Source: Riptortus pedestris (lineage: Eukaryota > Arthropoda > Insecta > Hemiptera > Alydidae). Taken from it: DNA of 64,000 nucleotides. Shown one piece after another: positions 47,237 through 60,998 of this stretch (position 1 is the stretch's first letter; each line of letters starts with the position of its first letter). Where the stretch lies: assembly GCA_019009955.1 (NCBI GenBank), contig CM032228.1, positions 96,406,501 to 96,470,500 of the forward strand, written 5' to 3'. The position numbers and the translations under genes were made by a program. The notes beneath the pieces are model-generated. The model was not told the DNA's origin, searched no databases, and worked only from the letters and a program-made list of their open reading frames with translations.

Positions 47237-50200
47237 AAAAATGGAAATAATTTGTGTACCTGAACCATTATATCAAAATAAATTAATTGTATTACACACA
47301 TTATAAATAATAAAATTTCAATAAAAGTACATTATACTCATTCCTATATACACACATTTGTGCACACAGACTCAATCACATGCAGTCATATTTCTTCTAC
47401 TATGCACAGTCTTCCAATTAGTTCCGAAATGTTTATCATTCCTGACCTCTACACTCCAAAGGTTTGGGTTTGTTAAGGGTTTCTAATCTTAATTTTTTTA
47501 TTTCTTCATCTATTAAAATATTTTGCCTCTACGAGTAGCACCCGTTTAGAAAACTTTCCTGGGAAGATTTAAAATACTCAAGCCTCTTGGGATAAGTAAA
47601 CAGTTCATATATAGGAGCCTTGAGGGGTTCAGAGAGTTACTGTCAAAGACCAGATTGGCACAGGCTGGCTTAGAAGTGTTAGGACAGCAACAGTAATGAA
47701 AAACAGTATTCTGAGAAATCTACTCTACAAAAATAGCGATGCCTCGAGAGATGCGCATTTTAGCAGACTCACATTTTCTTGTTTTGTTATCCTATAGCAA
47801 CACAAATTTACTTAATCATAGGCTAAAACAATTTAGGTTGGGAATAAGTAAAGGTCAGCTTAGGTATTATGAAGATGGAAAACATCACTCAATCATTTTC
47901 ACTGATAAATAAATGTTATGATTGAAGAGAAATTTAACTATAAAAAAGGCAGGGTCTTGAGTTCCCAATAATTCTCTCAGTCCATAGAAACGTTCAACGT
48001 GATCACCATCCTTCCAGTTTGATGGATTGGAGAGGAGGATCCAGCTGCTACAGTCCACAAGCGTACATTTTCATGAATCGGACAAAACAAATCCCAGAAT
48101 CTATTAAGTTAATGTTTGAAATACATTATACTATCCTTCACATAAAAAAGAAATTGCATCATAAGGTAAATACAAAATAAAAAAATAGGAAATTAAAGTA
48201 ATATTTTTTATTTTATATTTTATCTATTCTATATACATGTTATCTAATCTATAAAATACTTTAATAAACTTCTTCAAATAAAAAAGCAAATAAAAATCAA
48301 TCAGGTATTTACAGACAATAAATCAGAATTCGTACGAAAAATAATAATAGACAAATAAATATAATTATATTACCTGCATAGACAAGATTACAATAAAAAG
48401 ATGAAGACAAAATACTTAGAAAAGAAAAAGTTAAAGTATCAAGCTTTACTCATCCAGCAGTAATATTTAAATATTAAAAACTTAACAACTAAAGTTCTAC
48501 AAACTTAATTCACAACTAATAATGGAACTATATTCAGGTATTTTCCATTTTGAGGCAGCACATTTTTTCACCACAGATAGTAATAAATATAAATTTAAAA
48601 AAAAATATCTTGTTTTTCTCTGAAAAAAAGCAGTTACTTTCAATTAAAAGAAACAAAAAAAATGTATAAAATTGTGGTTTATTGTATAAGAATTAGTGGG
48701 CACGGACATTGCTGACACAAATTGGAAGACAACCCTATTTTTTAATATAACTGTAAAAATAAAGAAAAATATTATAGTCAGCTATTATGAGGGCAGTTAT
48801 GTTGTATATAAAATAAGAAAGAAATTAAAAAAGTAAAACATATTTTTCAGAATTAATTCTTTTAACTACATATATTAAGTTGCACTATATAGTTTTATGA
48901 ATATGAATTTATTAAAATTATAATGATGAGTTAAATTTGATCAAATTCCTTTAAAATTAAGCAAAAAGGTACACAAATTGATGAAAAATTAGTTATTTTT
49001 TGGTGTTTTTCATTAGTATAATCCACAATTTAATACCTTATAATGTGCTTAAAGCTAAAATTTAGCCATCAATTCAAAATAGAACTTCTGAGAAGTTAAG
49101 CTCAATTTTTATTTCTGAACATTCCTAGGAATGTACAGCATAACACCTCAGTGGAACCATGGTATCCCTCGAGCATATTTATACAACAAGGTTCATAATT
49201 GCAAAAAAGTTAATTCATATTAACTCAAATATCACACCTACCTACTCAACTAATATTCATGCGGTTATATGATGTTACACTTTGTTGAATATATAAGAGC
49301 AAAACCAAACATGAATATCTTAAAATATGTTCGAAATAAAAATGTTCAGTAACTATTCCAGTTTTAAATCATTTCAATGACAAAAAAAAATAAGTTCAAT
49401 AAATTAATATATTATGTAATGTAACTATAAAATGATGTATATATTTAAAAACAAACCATACAATAGTACAAAAATTCACTAAGGTATTTCAAAGAAATTA
49501 TGAGTTTGCTAGAACGAATAAGAACATCATATAAATCAGATGAATATATATCCATATCTGTTTCCAATAACTCATCATTATGGAGCTTCAAAAAAATAAA
49601 GAATGTGTAGGTACCCATTTATGCACCTTTATTTATCCTTTTACTATTTAAAACTAAACTACTTAAAATTCAGAGGGAAAATAAAATATAAAATACCTGT
49701 TCGTCAAATGAACTACTTTAAATATAAGCTAAAATATATCAACATGATAAAAAAATAATAATTTATTAACAATATAATCAAATTAAAACACATCTTTTAC
49801 TGTAAGAAATATAATAATAGATTTATTTACTGTTATGGACACCAAATATTTAAGATAATTAGTTCTGAAAACCATCAGAAATATGGGACGTCATATAATA
49901 ATTTTTACATTAAGTATCACCTATAAATTTATAATTCCCTTCATGCTAATAGCAACTGACATATACAACAATAATAGTGCCTTAAAATACTATTTGTTCA
50001 TCACATAAAAAGGAATAAAATAAACATTAAAAATTCATTACAGCTTAAAGAATATGACTAGCAAATAGCATTTTGTTCATAAATTGTCAATAAATAGTAA
50101 AAAAAAAAATTCAAATCAAACAATATATATTCATTTATATATTAAATAAAACACAAGATATATCAGACAGTAACAACTTGGTTAGTACATCAATGTGTAG

Positions 50201-51248
50201 AGAAGTGATGGAAAACAAAATAACATAATTATAAAATTCAATGTGTAATAACTTGTAATTACAAGAAATCTCTCATTAAAAAATAATAGTTATATTTCTT
50301 CTATATAATTATATATTTGAACATATTTATAGAAAAGTATAGAAGAAAAAAGCTCAATTTTCAATATTATAAATAAATATATGTGGTAACGAAAAAACAA
50401 ATATATCAGAGCTATTACAATGTAATAGGAGTTCGATTGAGCACACCATTTTTATATTTAATTATTACTGTGAATGTTTTTTAGTATTAATAAAAAGAGG
50501 AAGAGAGAGCGAGAGTCCAAAAGAAAAGAAATAGGAGTGAGAGAGTAGGGATAGAGGAAGTAGGCTGTCTCAGACTGTTAAGAGCAACAGTTTGAACGCA
50601 GTTATGCTTATATAAATTCAGAATAATATAAAGCATTGCAGCTGATTTATTATAAAAAAGATTCTGTTTTCTCAGGGTCATGACTTAGAAAGGCTAAAAA
50701 GTAAGATAAAAAAAACATGAAAATAAAAATGAATACATGAATTCAGTTAGCTACATTCTTTGAACAAGATCCAGAACTTGTTTATTAAAAGAGTCCTGTA
50801 AAAAATTTAGATCTACTGAATACAAAGCCTCGTAATAGTAGCTGAAAGAATTATAATTAGGAGGGGGGAAAATTAAAACTTCTACGTTCTTTTCATTTTC
50901 AAAAATGAATGTGTTCTATAAGATGAGAAAATGGCCTACTAAAAGTTGTAATGTAATTATATATAAATATATATGTGTGTGCACGCGCGTGTGTGAATGG
51001 ATTTGTTTAATCACCGTATTTATTTAATTTACTGCTTATAGGTAATCTTGGAAATAATAGTACACAAAATTTACTTGCATTTCTTAAAATGGATATTATT
51101 TTTGCATTTTATTGCCCTCACAATGAGTACATTGGCAAAACAGGGTACGGAGTGTCATGAATTATGGTGGTAAGACATGGGGCCATGACTGCTTCGCACC
51201 ATTTGAAGCATATTTAAACAATGCTATCTACTTTTTTTTGTCTTTTCA
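47237..51248. other. Long AT-rich stretch, no gene
   Basis: Very AT-rich with many poly(A) runs. Purine-rich tract at about 50490-50570. No ORF above chance length, no repeat recognised. Could be intergenic or intronic. Confidence 0.45.
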
Positions 51249-51366
51249 AGCCTAGTGATGAACACATTAAATAAAATTCTTAGTTTCACTCTGGTTCGAA
51301 TGGGGGGGGGGGCTGTAGATAACCAGTCCTCATTAGTAGTTATGTAAAGTGGACGTAAATAAATAA
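51249..51366 (+). mobile_element. tRNA-derived SINE, 3' part
   Basis: ACACATTAAATAAAATTCTT, TTCACTCTGGTTCGAA, a G run, CTGTAGATAACCAGTCC and AAGTGGACGTAAATAAATAA match the SINE body and tail. The head is not visible. Confidence 0.62.
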
Positions 51367-52228
51367 CTTTAACATGGTCATGGATTTTATTAAAAACTTC
51401 CCACTGTTTTTGGTATAACTAAATTTCCAATGAAAATCCTGAAAAGTACTTTTCTACCTAGCACATTGAGGAATGAAACATAATCTAAGTATTTTATAGT
51501 AGAACATTTTCATAATCAGAACACTTTATATTTATAAATAGCCTTCCTAAACTAAAATATTATTTTAAGAATGTTATTTGACTATACTGAAATCAATTTA
51601 GCAAGATATTAATTGATAAACTTAGCCAATAATAATTGTAATTACGTATATTGTTCAATCAATATAAAGTAAAGATTGGAGCTTAGTTAGTCAGTAATCA
51701 TAAATAATTATTAATAATAAATGAGGTTTAATTTATAAAGTTTTTCGGATCACAAGGCCCAGTTCACTGGGATGGGGTATGGAATGATGACTACGTTGAA
51801 GTGAGGATATCAAAGTGATCCAAAAAAGGGATTGGAATGAAAAAAATAAGAAGTTGAGATAGAATGAAAATAGAAAAGAAAAGCCCCATGCAGCAACAGC
51901 TTAGACTAAACAGATTTTCAATGTGAAAATATTAGACAATCTTCAACATTTTAATTACGTATAATGAGAGGAGGAAATAATTTTTAAAGACAAAATAACG
52001 CTGAAAACCAAGGGAGAGTTCCAATACCTTCAATTCCATGCTTTTACCATTGATTTCATATTAACACTTAAATATCTTGTTTGGCAAAAGCTAATCATTA
52101 CGGCTACTCGACCTTTGAACACTCAATGTTTGTACTGCCCTTTATTGATATTTAGTATGTAATACACCATCAGTAATTAATTGATAATTTTTGATTTAAT
52201 TATATTTTAATTGAGTGAAAAACTAATT
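51367..52228. other. AT-rich, nothing recognised
   Basis: No gene or repeat family identified. Confidence 0.4.
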
Positions 52229-52295
52229 GCACCTGCCAGGAGCCAAGCCTGGTTATTCTAAATATCTATTTCAGTACTCTACCTCTGAGCTACAT
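52229..52295 (-). mobile_element. tRNA-like SINE head, second family
   Basis: The minus strand reads GTAGCTCAGAGGTAGAGTAC (A-box type) and CCAGGCTTGGCTCCTGGC (degenerate B box). The arms do not fold into a good cloverleaf, so it is a relic rather than a tRNA gene. Confidence 0.5.
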
Positions 52296-52459
52296 GAACA
52301 AAGTGAATAAATCAACTAAATAGTGTTTAACTTTGTAGGAGAATATTGATTTGACTCATTCACTGACAATTAGTGTACCTATTCAAGTGATCGATGTGGG
52401 GTATTTGAAGCATCTCTCAGTATTCAACGAGGAGAGTTTTTCATATAGAGCAGTAGTAT

Positions 52460-52525
52460 GCCAGTAGCACAGTTGTAGAGTACTGGACTAGATAACCAGG
52501 ATCTTGGGTTCGTTTCCCAGGAGGA
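52460..52525 (+). mobile_element. tRNA-like SINE head, second family
   Basis: CAGTAGCACAGTTGTAGAGT with ACTGGACTAGATAACCAGG and GGGTTCGTTTCCCAGG: A box, anticodon-like arm and B box in tRNA order. Inverted relative to the copy at 52229-52295. AT-rich body follows. Confidence 0.55.
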
Positions 52526-52984
52526 AATAAAATAATTTTTCTCAGAACAAAAAGATAAATAAATTGATTGGTTTTTGAAGATGCCATAAGGCTTCATATT
52601 ATATTATAAAACCTAGTTCTGCCTTAGTAAAAGGCCGATGCAAAAAACACAAAATATTTAAACACGGTATGGCATTTAATGGTACAATAAATTCATGAGA
52701 ATTGAATGATTAGAAGTGGAATTTACTGAAGGTAGAAAACTAAAAAAATACAACTAATCTCGTCCCATTACAGTCATTAATGAATTTAGGCTTAAGATGA
52801 AAAGGGTTGAGAAAGTCTGACTTTTTCTGGGTCAAAATATGCATATTGTATGTATACTTTAATTAATTTTAATTGTATATGAATACTTTAATTACTAATA
52901 TAATTTAAAGTACAATATTTGCGGATCATTTGATACAGACCCCAAATTTGGTACAAAGTCTGGACACTGGAAGTGTACTAGATA
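52526..52984. other. AT-rich, nothing recognised
   Basis: May include the body of the preceding SINE; not defined. Confidence 0.35.
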
Positions 52985-53165
52985 ATTTTCTTCAGATTTC
53001 CATTAAAGGAAATCAGCAGCTGAGAATGACTCATGATACGATTTTTCAAAATTTTCTTCAAAAGTGCATCAATCCAATCTAGTAGGAGAGAAAAATGAAG
53101 TCTGTTACTGCTCTAGTGGGCAATTTTTATTTTTCATTACTATCTATATTTTTAGGTCTATATTC
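52985..53165 (+). mobile_element. HINE 5' portion, ancient copy without TA tract
   Basis: TCAGATTTCCATTAAAGG, GAAATCAGCAGCTGAG, ACTCATGATACGATTTTTC, TGCATCAATCCAATC, then ACTGCTCTAGTGG: the HINE order with the (TA)n lost or never expanded. Confidence 0.65.
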
Positions 53166-53884
53166 AAAATTGCTTCAATCAATTTTTAAAAACAAAGTAA
53201 ATAAAATAGAAATTTTTGTGAGAATTCTTGTAAGATGGAATTTTTTTTAACAAAATGACTTCCTGAAATTGTGTTATTTTTTTGTTCACCAGTAAAACCC
53301 TTTTCTGGAAATCTTCACATATAGGCGTGCTTTTTTTTTTTTTTCTAAGAAACATTTAACTGCCAGAAGAATTCGTTGAGTCTTTGTAATAAAAAAAAAT
53401 TGATGTGGGCACTAAATGACTTTCTCCATTAAATAAAATAAACTAAATATTTGGTAGCACTTCATCTCAAAGTGATATATGATATCTCCACAATAATGTA
53501 TCAAAACAAGTCATAGAACATCATTTATAGACCTTTTCATGATTAGCAAAAAAAAGATCGAAATGTATTATATCTCTAATACATATAGTGAAATTTGCGA
53601 TTTTGGCCCACCTCTTCCCCTTTTAGTCAATTTTGATCAAAAGGGGAAGTACAGAACTAGACACTACAACAATTCCAAATATGAAATGTTAACTTTGTAA
53701 GGCTGGCTTTTTTTGACTTATGTGGTATATACATATATCTTGCAGAAACTAATCAAAACAGGGTCAGGGGCATACAAAATAGATAATTCCATTGAAATCT
53801 GAAAACTTTCACGATAACAATACATCCTTTACTTTGTACAGGGAAGTTGCATTAGGACCCAAAATAAAAGCCCAAATGTTCTCA
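53166..53884. other. AT-rich, nothing recognised
   Basis: Nothing assigned. Poly(T) at about 53331-53345. Confidence 0.35.
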
Positions 53885-54085
53885 GATTAGCCATGCAAGC
53901 TAAAAAAATATTAATCTCACTTGGTAAACCTAGAGGAGTGAGTTCGATTCTCATATGAGGAAATTTATTTAGTGACAAACTCATTAAATAAAATCCTTAG
54001 TCCAACTCTGCCTAGAAAAGGGTGGGAAACTGTGGATAATCCGCCCCAATTAACTTAGTAGCTCAAAGTAGACATTAAAAAATAA
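53885..54085 (+). mobile_element. tRNA-derived SINE, old copy with head
   Basis: Head: TTAGCCATGCAAGCTAAAA (A box), GAGTGAGTTCGATTCTCAT (B box). Body: GTGACAAACTCATTAAATAA, CTAGAAAAGGGTGGGAAAC, TGTGGATAATCCGCCCCAAT, TAGCTCAAAGTAGAC. Tail: ATTAAAAAATAA. Confidence 0.72.
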
Positions 54086-57000
54086 GATCAAGAAATGCAG
54101 CCTATCCTTAACATTTAGTTTAGTATGTGTTAAAACATTACTGATAAAAAATAAAAATAAAATGGCTTAACATTTTTTTATTATACATCAATAAACACAA
54201 AGAAAAACAGAAGTTAAAAATTAGGGATGTGTACATTTTTAATGGACTTCAATTTTATCAACTACTAGATAAGATCATTGGACTTGACATGAGGGTAACA
54301 GTTTCCCAATTGGGAGGGCAAAAACACACATTCCTGAGGAAGAAAAACATGAAAGGAGAAAAAGAAATGATACGAGTACTGAATGTGATGAAGATTGGTA
54401 TTTGAGAGATAAAGTTACCGTAATAAATACAATTTTTTGTAATATGGTTTTTTGACTACTGGCGAACTATCTACTATTTTTATTAAAGTTCAATTGTCTT
54501 ATTTATGCAAATAATGACCTAATGCATTCATTTTTGTAACTTCTGAGTATTAAATCCTCAAGCGAACAATTCAATAATATCGGCATTTATACTGAAAAGC
54601 TGTCTGTAAAAGTATTATCAGCTCGACTGCTGTTCATTAATAATTCTATTGAGAAAAAATAAATGATCAGAAAACTAATTTACTTTTTATAATAAAAGTG
54701 ATTGACTTTAGCAATATTATATATAGATATATATATACAATACATTAACTACTTATAACAGTAAAACACTGACTTATATTTCAAGGCACTATGATAATGC
54801 TAAGAGATACTTCGTTTAATCGTTTAAAGAAAATTCATGAATGACAGATGTGCCGCAATGAAATGAAAAAAGTTAAGTGTTATAAAAAAGTAGAAAAATT
54901 TAGTTGCCAGGATCTTATTTGATCATAATTTAATTAAAAGAGCCCAGCTCCATACACTTAAAAACAAATTTGAAACAAAAACTGAGAAAAAAAATATATA
55001 GGAGTAAAAAAAAGTTCCACTGAAATTTTTGTATTTAGAAAACTATTTAAATGAGCGATTCTACCAGAGTTGTGTATACCCTGTGAAATCATTTTTTAAT
55101 CAATAGTTAAATAAGAAAAAAAACAATAGTATTGCACAACAGCAGGTGTACAAGAAAATAGCGTAAGCCACAGTCATGATGACTTGCGTGGTGGTAGGTC
55201 TCGAAAACTCTCAGCTCACTGTATATTTTAAAAATATTTATTAATGGAAGAACATACTGGCAAGTAAGGAAATATCTTATAATACATCCTAATCATACAA
55301 CCTAGAGCCATGCCTTTGAAACCCCTAATTTTTAAGTTTCTTTATCAAACAATTGCTGGAAGAACAACCAACCAAAAGAAAAGGGCTTATAAACTATTAC
55401 CTATCTTTCATGCACTAAGGTTCTCAAATATTGAATAAATTCAGTTGAGTATATTATTTCAATTGGCGCCTTCTTATAAAATACGATCATTGAGTTATTT
55501 TTTGAACTAATTTCACCATTCATAACCCTTAACTTGGCAAGGTATTGAATAATGTACTACATTTTTAGAATTTTGTTTTGTGATATAGGGATATTTTTTC
55601 CCCCATCAAATCTTTTTCTACATGTCATTTCTTTTAGTATGTGACCTAACACAGGAAAGTTGTTTTGACTGTTTACTAGTTTATAACCTCATTAGTATTA
55701 TTTGTAGTTGAAAAAAATAAATAGTCACCTAAAAGTAAGCCTCTCAACTAGTGCCATTGAAGACATGAAACATGTAAAGTACATATATTGAATAAACTAC
55801 TAAGACTTTTGTCTGTTGAGCGATTGAACTGACTCGTCCCATAAATTTACTCATATAGTGTTTAAAATTATAAGTTACAGAACTGTCTGGGAAGTCATTA
55901 AATATCAATATAAATATCTGTCATGAATTTTTCTAGAAAGAAAACACCATCATTTGGCTTAGTATCAAATATGACTGACATTTTTCTCTTAATGACTATT
56001 AAGAGATAACAAATTTGTCAATTTCCGATAACAATTACATACGTAGAGTTTTTGTTTTCTAAAAGTGCCAATCTCAAGCCTAAAAAAGTTGATTATTTAT
56101 TACCATTTGACCAAGTAAAGGGCTAATTGATGATTAATGCCAAAGAAAGCCAGGATTATAAGGTTTGCTTAGTATGTATAACCAATGAACCCTATCTCAT
56201 GGTTAATTTAACAAGAACAGAGAAGTGCCCTCAAAATATTTTGAACGATTTTTTGATGAACTAATAATTGTCAACAGACAATAATGTTCTAAAATGAGTT
56301 TAAAACTAGTGCAAAATAGTTACAATAAATATAACTACACAAATAAATATATCACTTAAGAATACATAGTAAAATGCTATTGCAGCTCTGACTATATTTA
56401 TAATAGAAGCGCAATAGGATAAAAATATATAGCATGATATTAATTATATACATTGTTATACACAGGTATCTGAACAATCACGCTTACTCAGATTAATACA
56501 ATCACATTCCTAATAAACATACCATAAAAATTCCAAAACAAACAGCCTTAAACTATGACAAAATAAATTTTGTATTAATTTGACATAATTCTATCCTCAA
56601 GGTAATTTTCCATTAATTGTGTAGTCCTGATAGTAATTGACCTTGACTTGTTCAACAAAGAGTTTATAAATATAATGAAATAAACTCCTTCAAATTTGCA
56701 TGTACATTATTGAATAAGACATCAATTTGTATGCTTAAAATGTACTAAGAACTAAAAATATAAAAAGAATCTCATTCTATTGTCATTAGATGCTTATATG
56801 GACTCTAAACCAATACAAATCACATGCTACAGAAAAAGATACATCCTTTAAACAACAAATATTACATATTAATCATAAAATATTTACTCTTCAGTATAAA
56901 ACATGGCTATGCAAAATACAGAAGTATTGATTTAATGTAAATAATATGGGTGGTAAATGTGGAGTGCAGACCTAGGAAACAGGTCTTACAAACTGAAAGT

Positions 57001-58624
57001 CTTCACATCAAGCTCTTCATTTAAGCACAGCAAGCCATCATAAGATGCTAAGTAAAAAACAAACAAAATATATATATATATATATATATATATCTGCAGA
57101 AAGGCCTTGTGCTGAAATGAAGAACTTGGTGGGGAGCTTTATAAGATATTATAAGACCTGTTAGCTATTACTTTATTATGTAAATAAAATTTATTTACAT
57201 TTGAAGTAATTCTTAACCACACACATATTTTCTATAGTTTTGAACTATAAATATATTGGAGGTTAAGATTTTTTATAATAACTGATTGATGCAATAAGGA
57301 AACAAACTACATAATAAATGGAAAATTTTCTAAAGAGGTACAATTTCATTAAAATATATACTTAATACTAAACATCTCAGGAATTTAGATTAATAGTATA
57401 ATATATATTGTAAGTCATTCCACATTTAAGAAATGATTTTTTTAAATTTTATTTCTACTATTTAGAAGACAAAACAACAGTTCAATTTTATGTATTGTTC
57501 AGGATGAATATTTTTGGGTTTCGATACATTTTTATTACAATTGAAAACCTATTTTAAACTCAAAATGCAACAAAACCGAACATTTTACACACCGCTAAAT
57601 TACCAGTATGTATTTGTATAAATACTATTGCTCTTTCTTATATCATTATAAGTGTAATGGACAACAACAAGACAATAATTATGGCAAGGGCTGATCTATT
57701 GTTTCGATAACACGTGGAATTTAATACAAATGTTCTATAGCAAAGACTTTTAGCTTGATTAATATTTTATAACAAATAAAAAGAAAATATTCAATAAAAG
57801 TTTAATGTTAATGATTCACATTTTAACGTCTCATACCTCCTAGTCAATGTGTTTTTAAAACTCATTGAAGAATACAAATAAATAATTTTAAGAAGGAAGT
57901 GTATGGGTTTACATTAATTTATTTTTTGGTCTAAACTGGCCCAACCCATAATGCATACAGAGTAGGCAGAGCTAAGAAGCTAAACTGTTAAATGTATCTG
58001 AATGACCATAGCTTCAATCTAAAAGAAATCAATGCAATGTTTCTGGAGCATATCAATGATAAACATTGTACATATCCAGGTGGCCTTTCAGCATGGTCAA
58101 GAAATTAATACCACTTCTATATTTCAAAAAAAATAGTTAATACTGAATAGTTATATTATTTAAACATTCAAGTCCTCTTTAAAAAAAGTGTAACAGTCCT
58201 CTCCCTTCATACCCTGAATTTAGTTTTGATGAACAGTTTATACACCTATGAAATAATACAAATAATTCACCAAAATGTTCAAAAAATTTAATGAGATTTT
58301 TTATTAAGAAAACAAACTATAGATAAAACTGTAGATTTTAACTATTTTTCAAATCCAGGTTAAAGGACGAGAAATACTTGCTCAGGAAAGGGCCAATCAG
58401 TATAAAGAAAACAAGTTGTAAGGCATGCAAGAAAAAGTTAAATGAGCTTCAACATTTTTTTTTTTTAAAAGTAGTCAAAAGAAAAAAAAAATGAAAGTTC
58501 TCAGTGCTACAACATTAACCACTACCTCCCCGAGTGAAAATTTGTCTTGAAATATGGAAGAAGCAATTCAGTGACCATCACTGAAAACATTTTGAGTTAC
58601 CTATACAAATATATGAAGAGTGTT
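54086..58624. other. Long AT-rich stretch with one faint HINE relic
   Basis: About 54236-54300 resembles the HINE block (ATGGACTTCAATTTTATCAA, AAGATCATTGGACTTG) on the minus strand but is very diverged. (TA)n at about 57067-57092. No genes seen. Confidence 0.4.
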
Positions 58625-58960
58625 TAAAGAAAATAGCCAAGCTGAAATCGAACCTCTTGATCTAGATAAAATAACTAAGGCATTGAAACAGAAGAAAAAA
58701 CCTAGAGGTTTAAATAGGGAATTATTTAATTAAGCAGGATAAGAACATTAAAAAAAAAAGCGGTTTTAGGTAAGAAGTGAAAATCTATAATGGAGTAAAT
58801 CTTTACAATTTACAAAGTGAAAGAAAGGAGTTGATAACATAACATAATTTTATTTTATTTCCTCTTTTTTGACATTAGAATATCCATGGCTTAAAAGGAA
58901 AGGGGTATAATGAACATTTCTTCAAAACTAATAAAAAGGTGCTGCTCATTATGGAAGGAG
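58625..58960 (+). mobile_element. LINE RT N-terminal fragment, decayed
   Basis: The plus strand reads SQAEIEPLDLDKITKALKQK then KKPRGLNRELFN, matching the start of LINE RT domains (PP...EI..AI..LKN.KAPG.D.I..EL). Weaker matches continue to about 58960. Frameshifts and stops present. Confidence 0.6.
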
Positions 58961-59993
58961 TAGTCATGTCAATTTAAACATTACTCAGTGAAGAGTTCTT
59001 ATTTGATATTGTAATATGATAGGGCGTTATTCTGACTGGCCTGTTTAACCTTAGTCTTGTTAAACCTCAGTTAGGAGCTCAGTAATAAAAATGTCAGAAG
59101 TGATTTATAAATCCTCGGGTATTTGATGGGATAACGTTCATTTGTTGTTATTGGAGAGGGAGGGCTTTATTTAAAATGAAAAGAAATTACATCAAGGAGT
59201 AAAAGAAAGCAAAACTAAATGCATGGTGACAGGTGTAAATATAGCACAAGGACCCCTCCTGTTCCTGTTCCGGTCCTGGGTACTAATATCTGGGCTCCTT
59301 CTCAGTGTTTAGAGAAGATCCGATTAAGCCATATCCATCTTACAGAGGATACTGCAGAGGCCCCATTCAAACTGAGAAAAGTCAATAATTTTAGGATAAT
59401 GCTACAAATTCTCTATAAATGCTATTTCTTGAGATTATGACGGAACACAATTTATGTTAGGTACATGTTGCATTTTGAGGGAGGGGGTAAATAAGAGCAC
59501 AATTTTTAGAGACAAAGTATAAGTAAGGAAATTATTTACTCAGCAAGGGCTACAATTATTCTCCAAAATAATAATTCTTATCTCAAATTTATAAAATATT
59601 TCATAAATTAAATATAATAAAATACAATTCAATGTGATATTGTAATAAAATATAATGTTTAATGTGATGCAAAAATCAAAAACAAAAGGTATATCCCAAC
59701 AAATGTAATGCACATAAATAATATAATATGCAGGGGATTTTTATCTCTTACAATGTTTTTCTTTGTTTTACATAATAGAGAAAAGTTTATCTATCAATAT
59801 GATTTCAAACCTCAATCATTTCTACAAAAAAATTGGTCAAACATCAGTTAGATTATGTTAAGAAGTAAATTGAATATTAAACAGGCTCTAGAAATAGGAT
59901 AATGTACAGCGAATTTGCAGTCTTCTTAGTTTAATTTAATATTCAATTTCTCTCACAATAAGAATACTACAAATGCAAATTATTATAAAAATA
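58961..59993. other. Unassigned, includes probable 3' flank of the zinc-finger gene
   Basis: A 73-codon plus frame (59219-59440) has no domain. The part nearest 59993 should contain the 3' UTR of the minus-strand gene; an ATTAAA (minus strand) near 59931-59936 is a possible but weak poly(A) signal. Confidence 0.35.
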
Positions 59994-60998
59994 TTACAAA
60001 TCATCTAATACCATTTGTATAATACTTTGTCTCTCCTCTTCAGTCATTTTGTTGGACATTTGGGCTTCATATGTCTGTTCTGGAACATTATTGTCCCTCA
60101 AAACCTTTTTACTTGCTTTAGATGACTTAAATGGAAGAAACTGAGTAGTTTTATTGGAAGCTAAATTTTGAACAGCATTACAAAAAGAGGAAAGCCATTT
60201 CTTTCCATTAGAATTTATTTCACCTTCATTTTCTATTTGACTAAGAACAAGGTCAATATCATTATTGAATTCAGTGTTCATATACTCATCATTACTGACT
60301 GACTTAAAGTGTTCTTCTGACATAATAACATCTGGTTGCTGCATAGAAAAATTAGGCAATTCTAAAGCACTTGTGGATACTGGTGGTTTCTCAACTTTTT
60401 TAACTTTTTCTTTTTTCTTTACTTTCAAAAGCATCCTATTAGCATCTAAGCTGTGGCCTTTATGTTGTGAAAAAAATTGAACGCTTACCTCTCCTTCTGG
60501 CTTAAATTCGCATATCATTTTTGCAGGACAGAATGGACTTTTTTTACTTGCTAATAATTTAAGTTTCAAACGTTTATTTTTTGGACTTAAGAAGCTGCTA
60601 CGATAGCAGGGAAACTCAGTTTTAACAGTACCATCTTTAAGATTGTATGATCTGCGACTCTTCACATACCTAGTACTCGTGTCCACTTCTAACTTTTCTT
60701 TCCATGTTTTGAACTCATTTTCACTATTAAAATTATGACTCTCTGGAGGTTCAATATCAGTTCGCTTCTTGCAATCATTACACATTTCAACTGGAGGTTT
60801 GTCATCCTTTTTGCGGATATAAATTAAGCCACATAAAGAACAATTGACTTTCAATATTTCTTTTGCTTCATCAGGGTGTTTACTGTTGATGTGTCGTCTC
60901 AAATTAAAGTTATCACGGAAAGTAGAATCACAGAACAAGCATTTTATTCTCTCTTTTGGAACTGAAGACATTGCTGGGCTTTGAAAATTAGTCTCCAC
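59994..60998 (-). CDS. Zinc-finger protein with FAR1/FLYWCH-like DNA-binding domain, terminal exon
   Basis: Open for 334 codons from 60998 to the TAA at 59994-59996. Counting from 60998: a C2H2 finger (C20, C23, H36, H41), a second four-cysteine cluster (C53, C56, C73, C76), and from about 95 to 185 a domain with EFKTWKEKLE, FPCYRSSF, FCPAKMICEF and FFSQHKGHSL. C131, C157, H179 and H182 would bind zinc as in WRKY-GCM1/FAR1-type domains related to MULE transposases. Lysine-rich 190-205 may be a nuclear signal. It probably binds DNA in the nucleus. The first codon is GTG right after a splice acceptor (TTTTTAG), so translation starts either at Met10 (60969-60971; 325 residues) or in an upstream exon. 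Intact, so a host gene or domesticated transposon protein. Confidence 0.82.
   Translation of the reverse strand: METNFQSPAMSSVPKERIKCLFCDSTFRDNFNLRRHINSKHPDEAKEILKVNCSLCGLIYIRKKDDKPPVEMCNDCKKRTDIEPPESHNFNSENEFKTWKEKLEVDTSTRYVKSRRSYNLKDGTVKTEFPCYRSSFLSPKNKRLKLKLLASKKSPFCPAKMICEFKPEGEVSVQFFSQHKGHSLDANRMLLKVKKKEKVKKVEKPPVSTSALELPNFSMQQPDVIMSEEHFKSVSNDEYMNTEFNNDIDLVLSQIENEGEINSNGKKWLSSFCNAVQNLASNKTTQFLPFKSSKASKKVLRDNNVPEQTYEAQMSNKMTEEERQSIIQMVLDDL

Noticed and set aside
52229..52525. Functional tRNA genes
   Set aside because: A- and B-box-like words are present but the stems are degenerate and SINE-like sequence follows.
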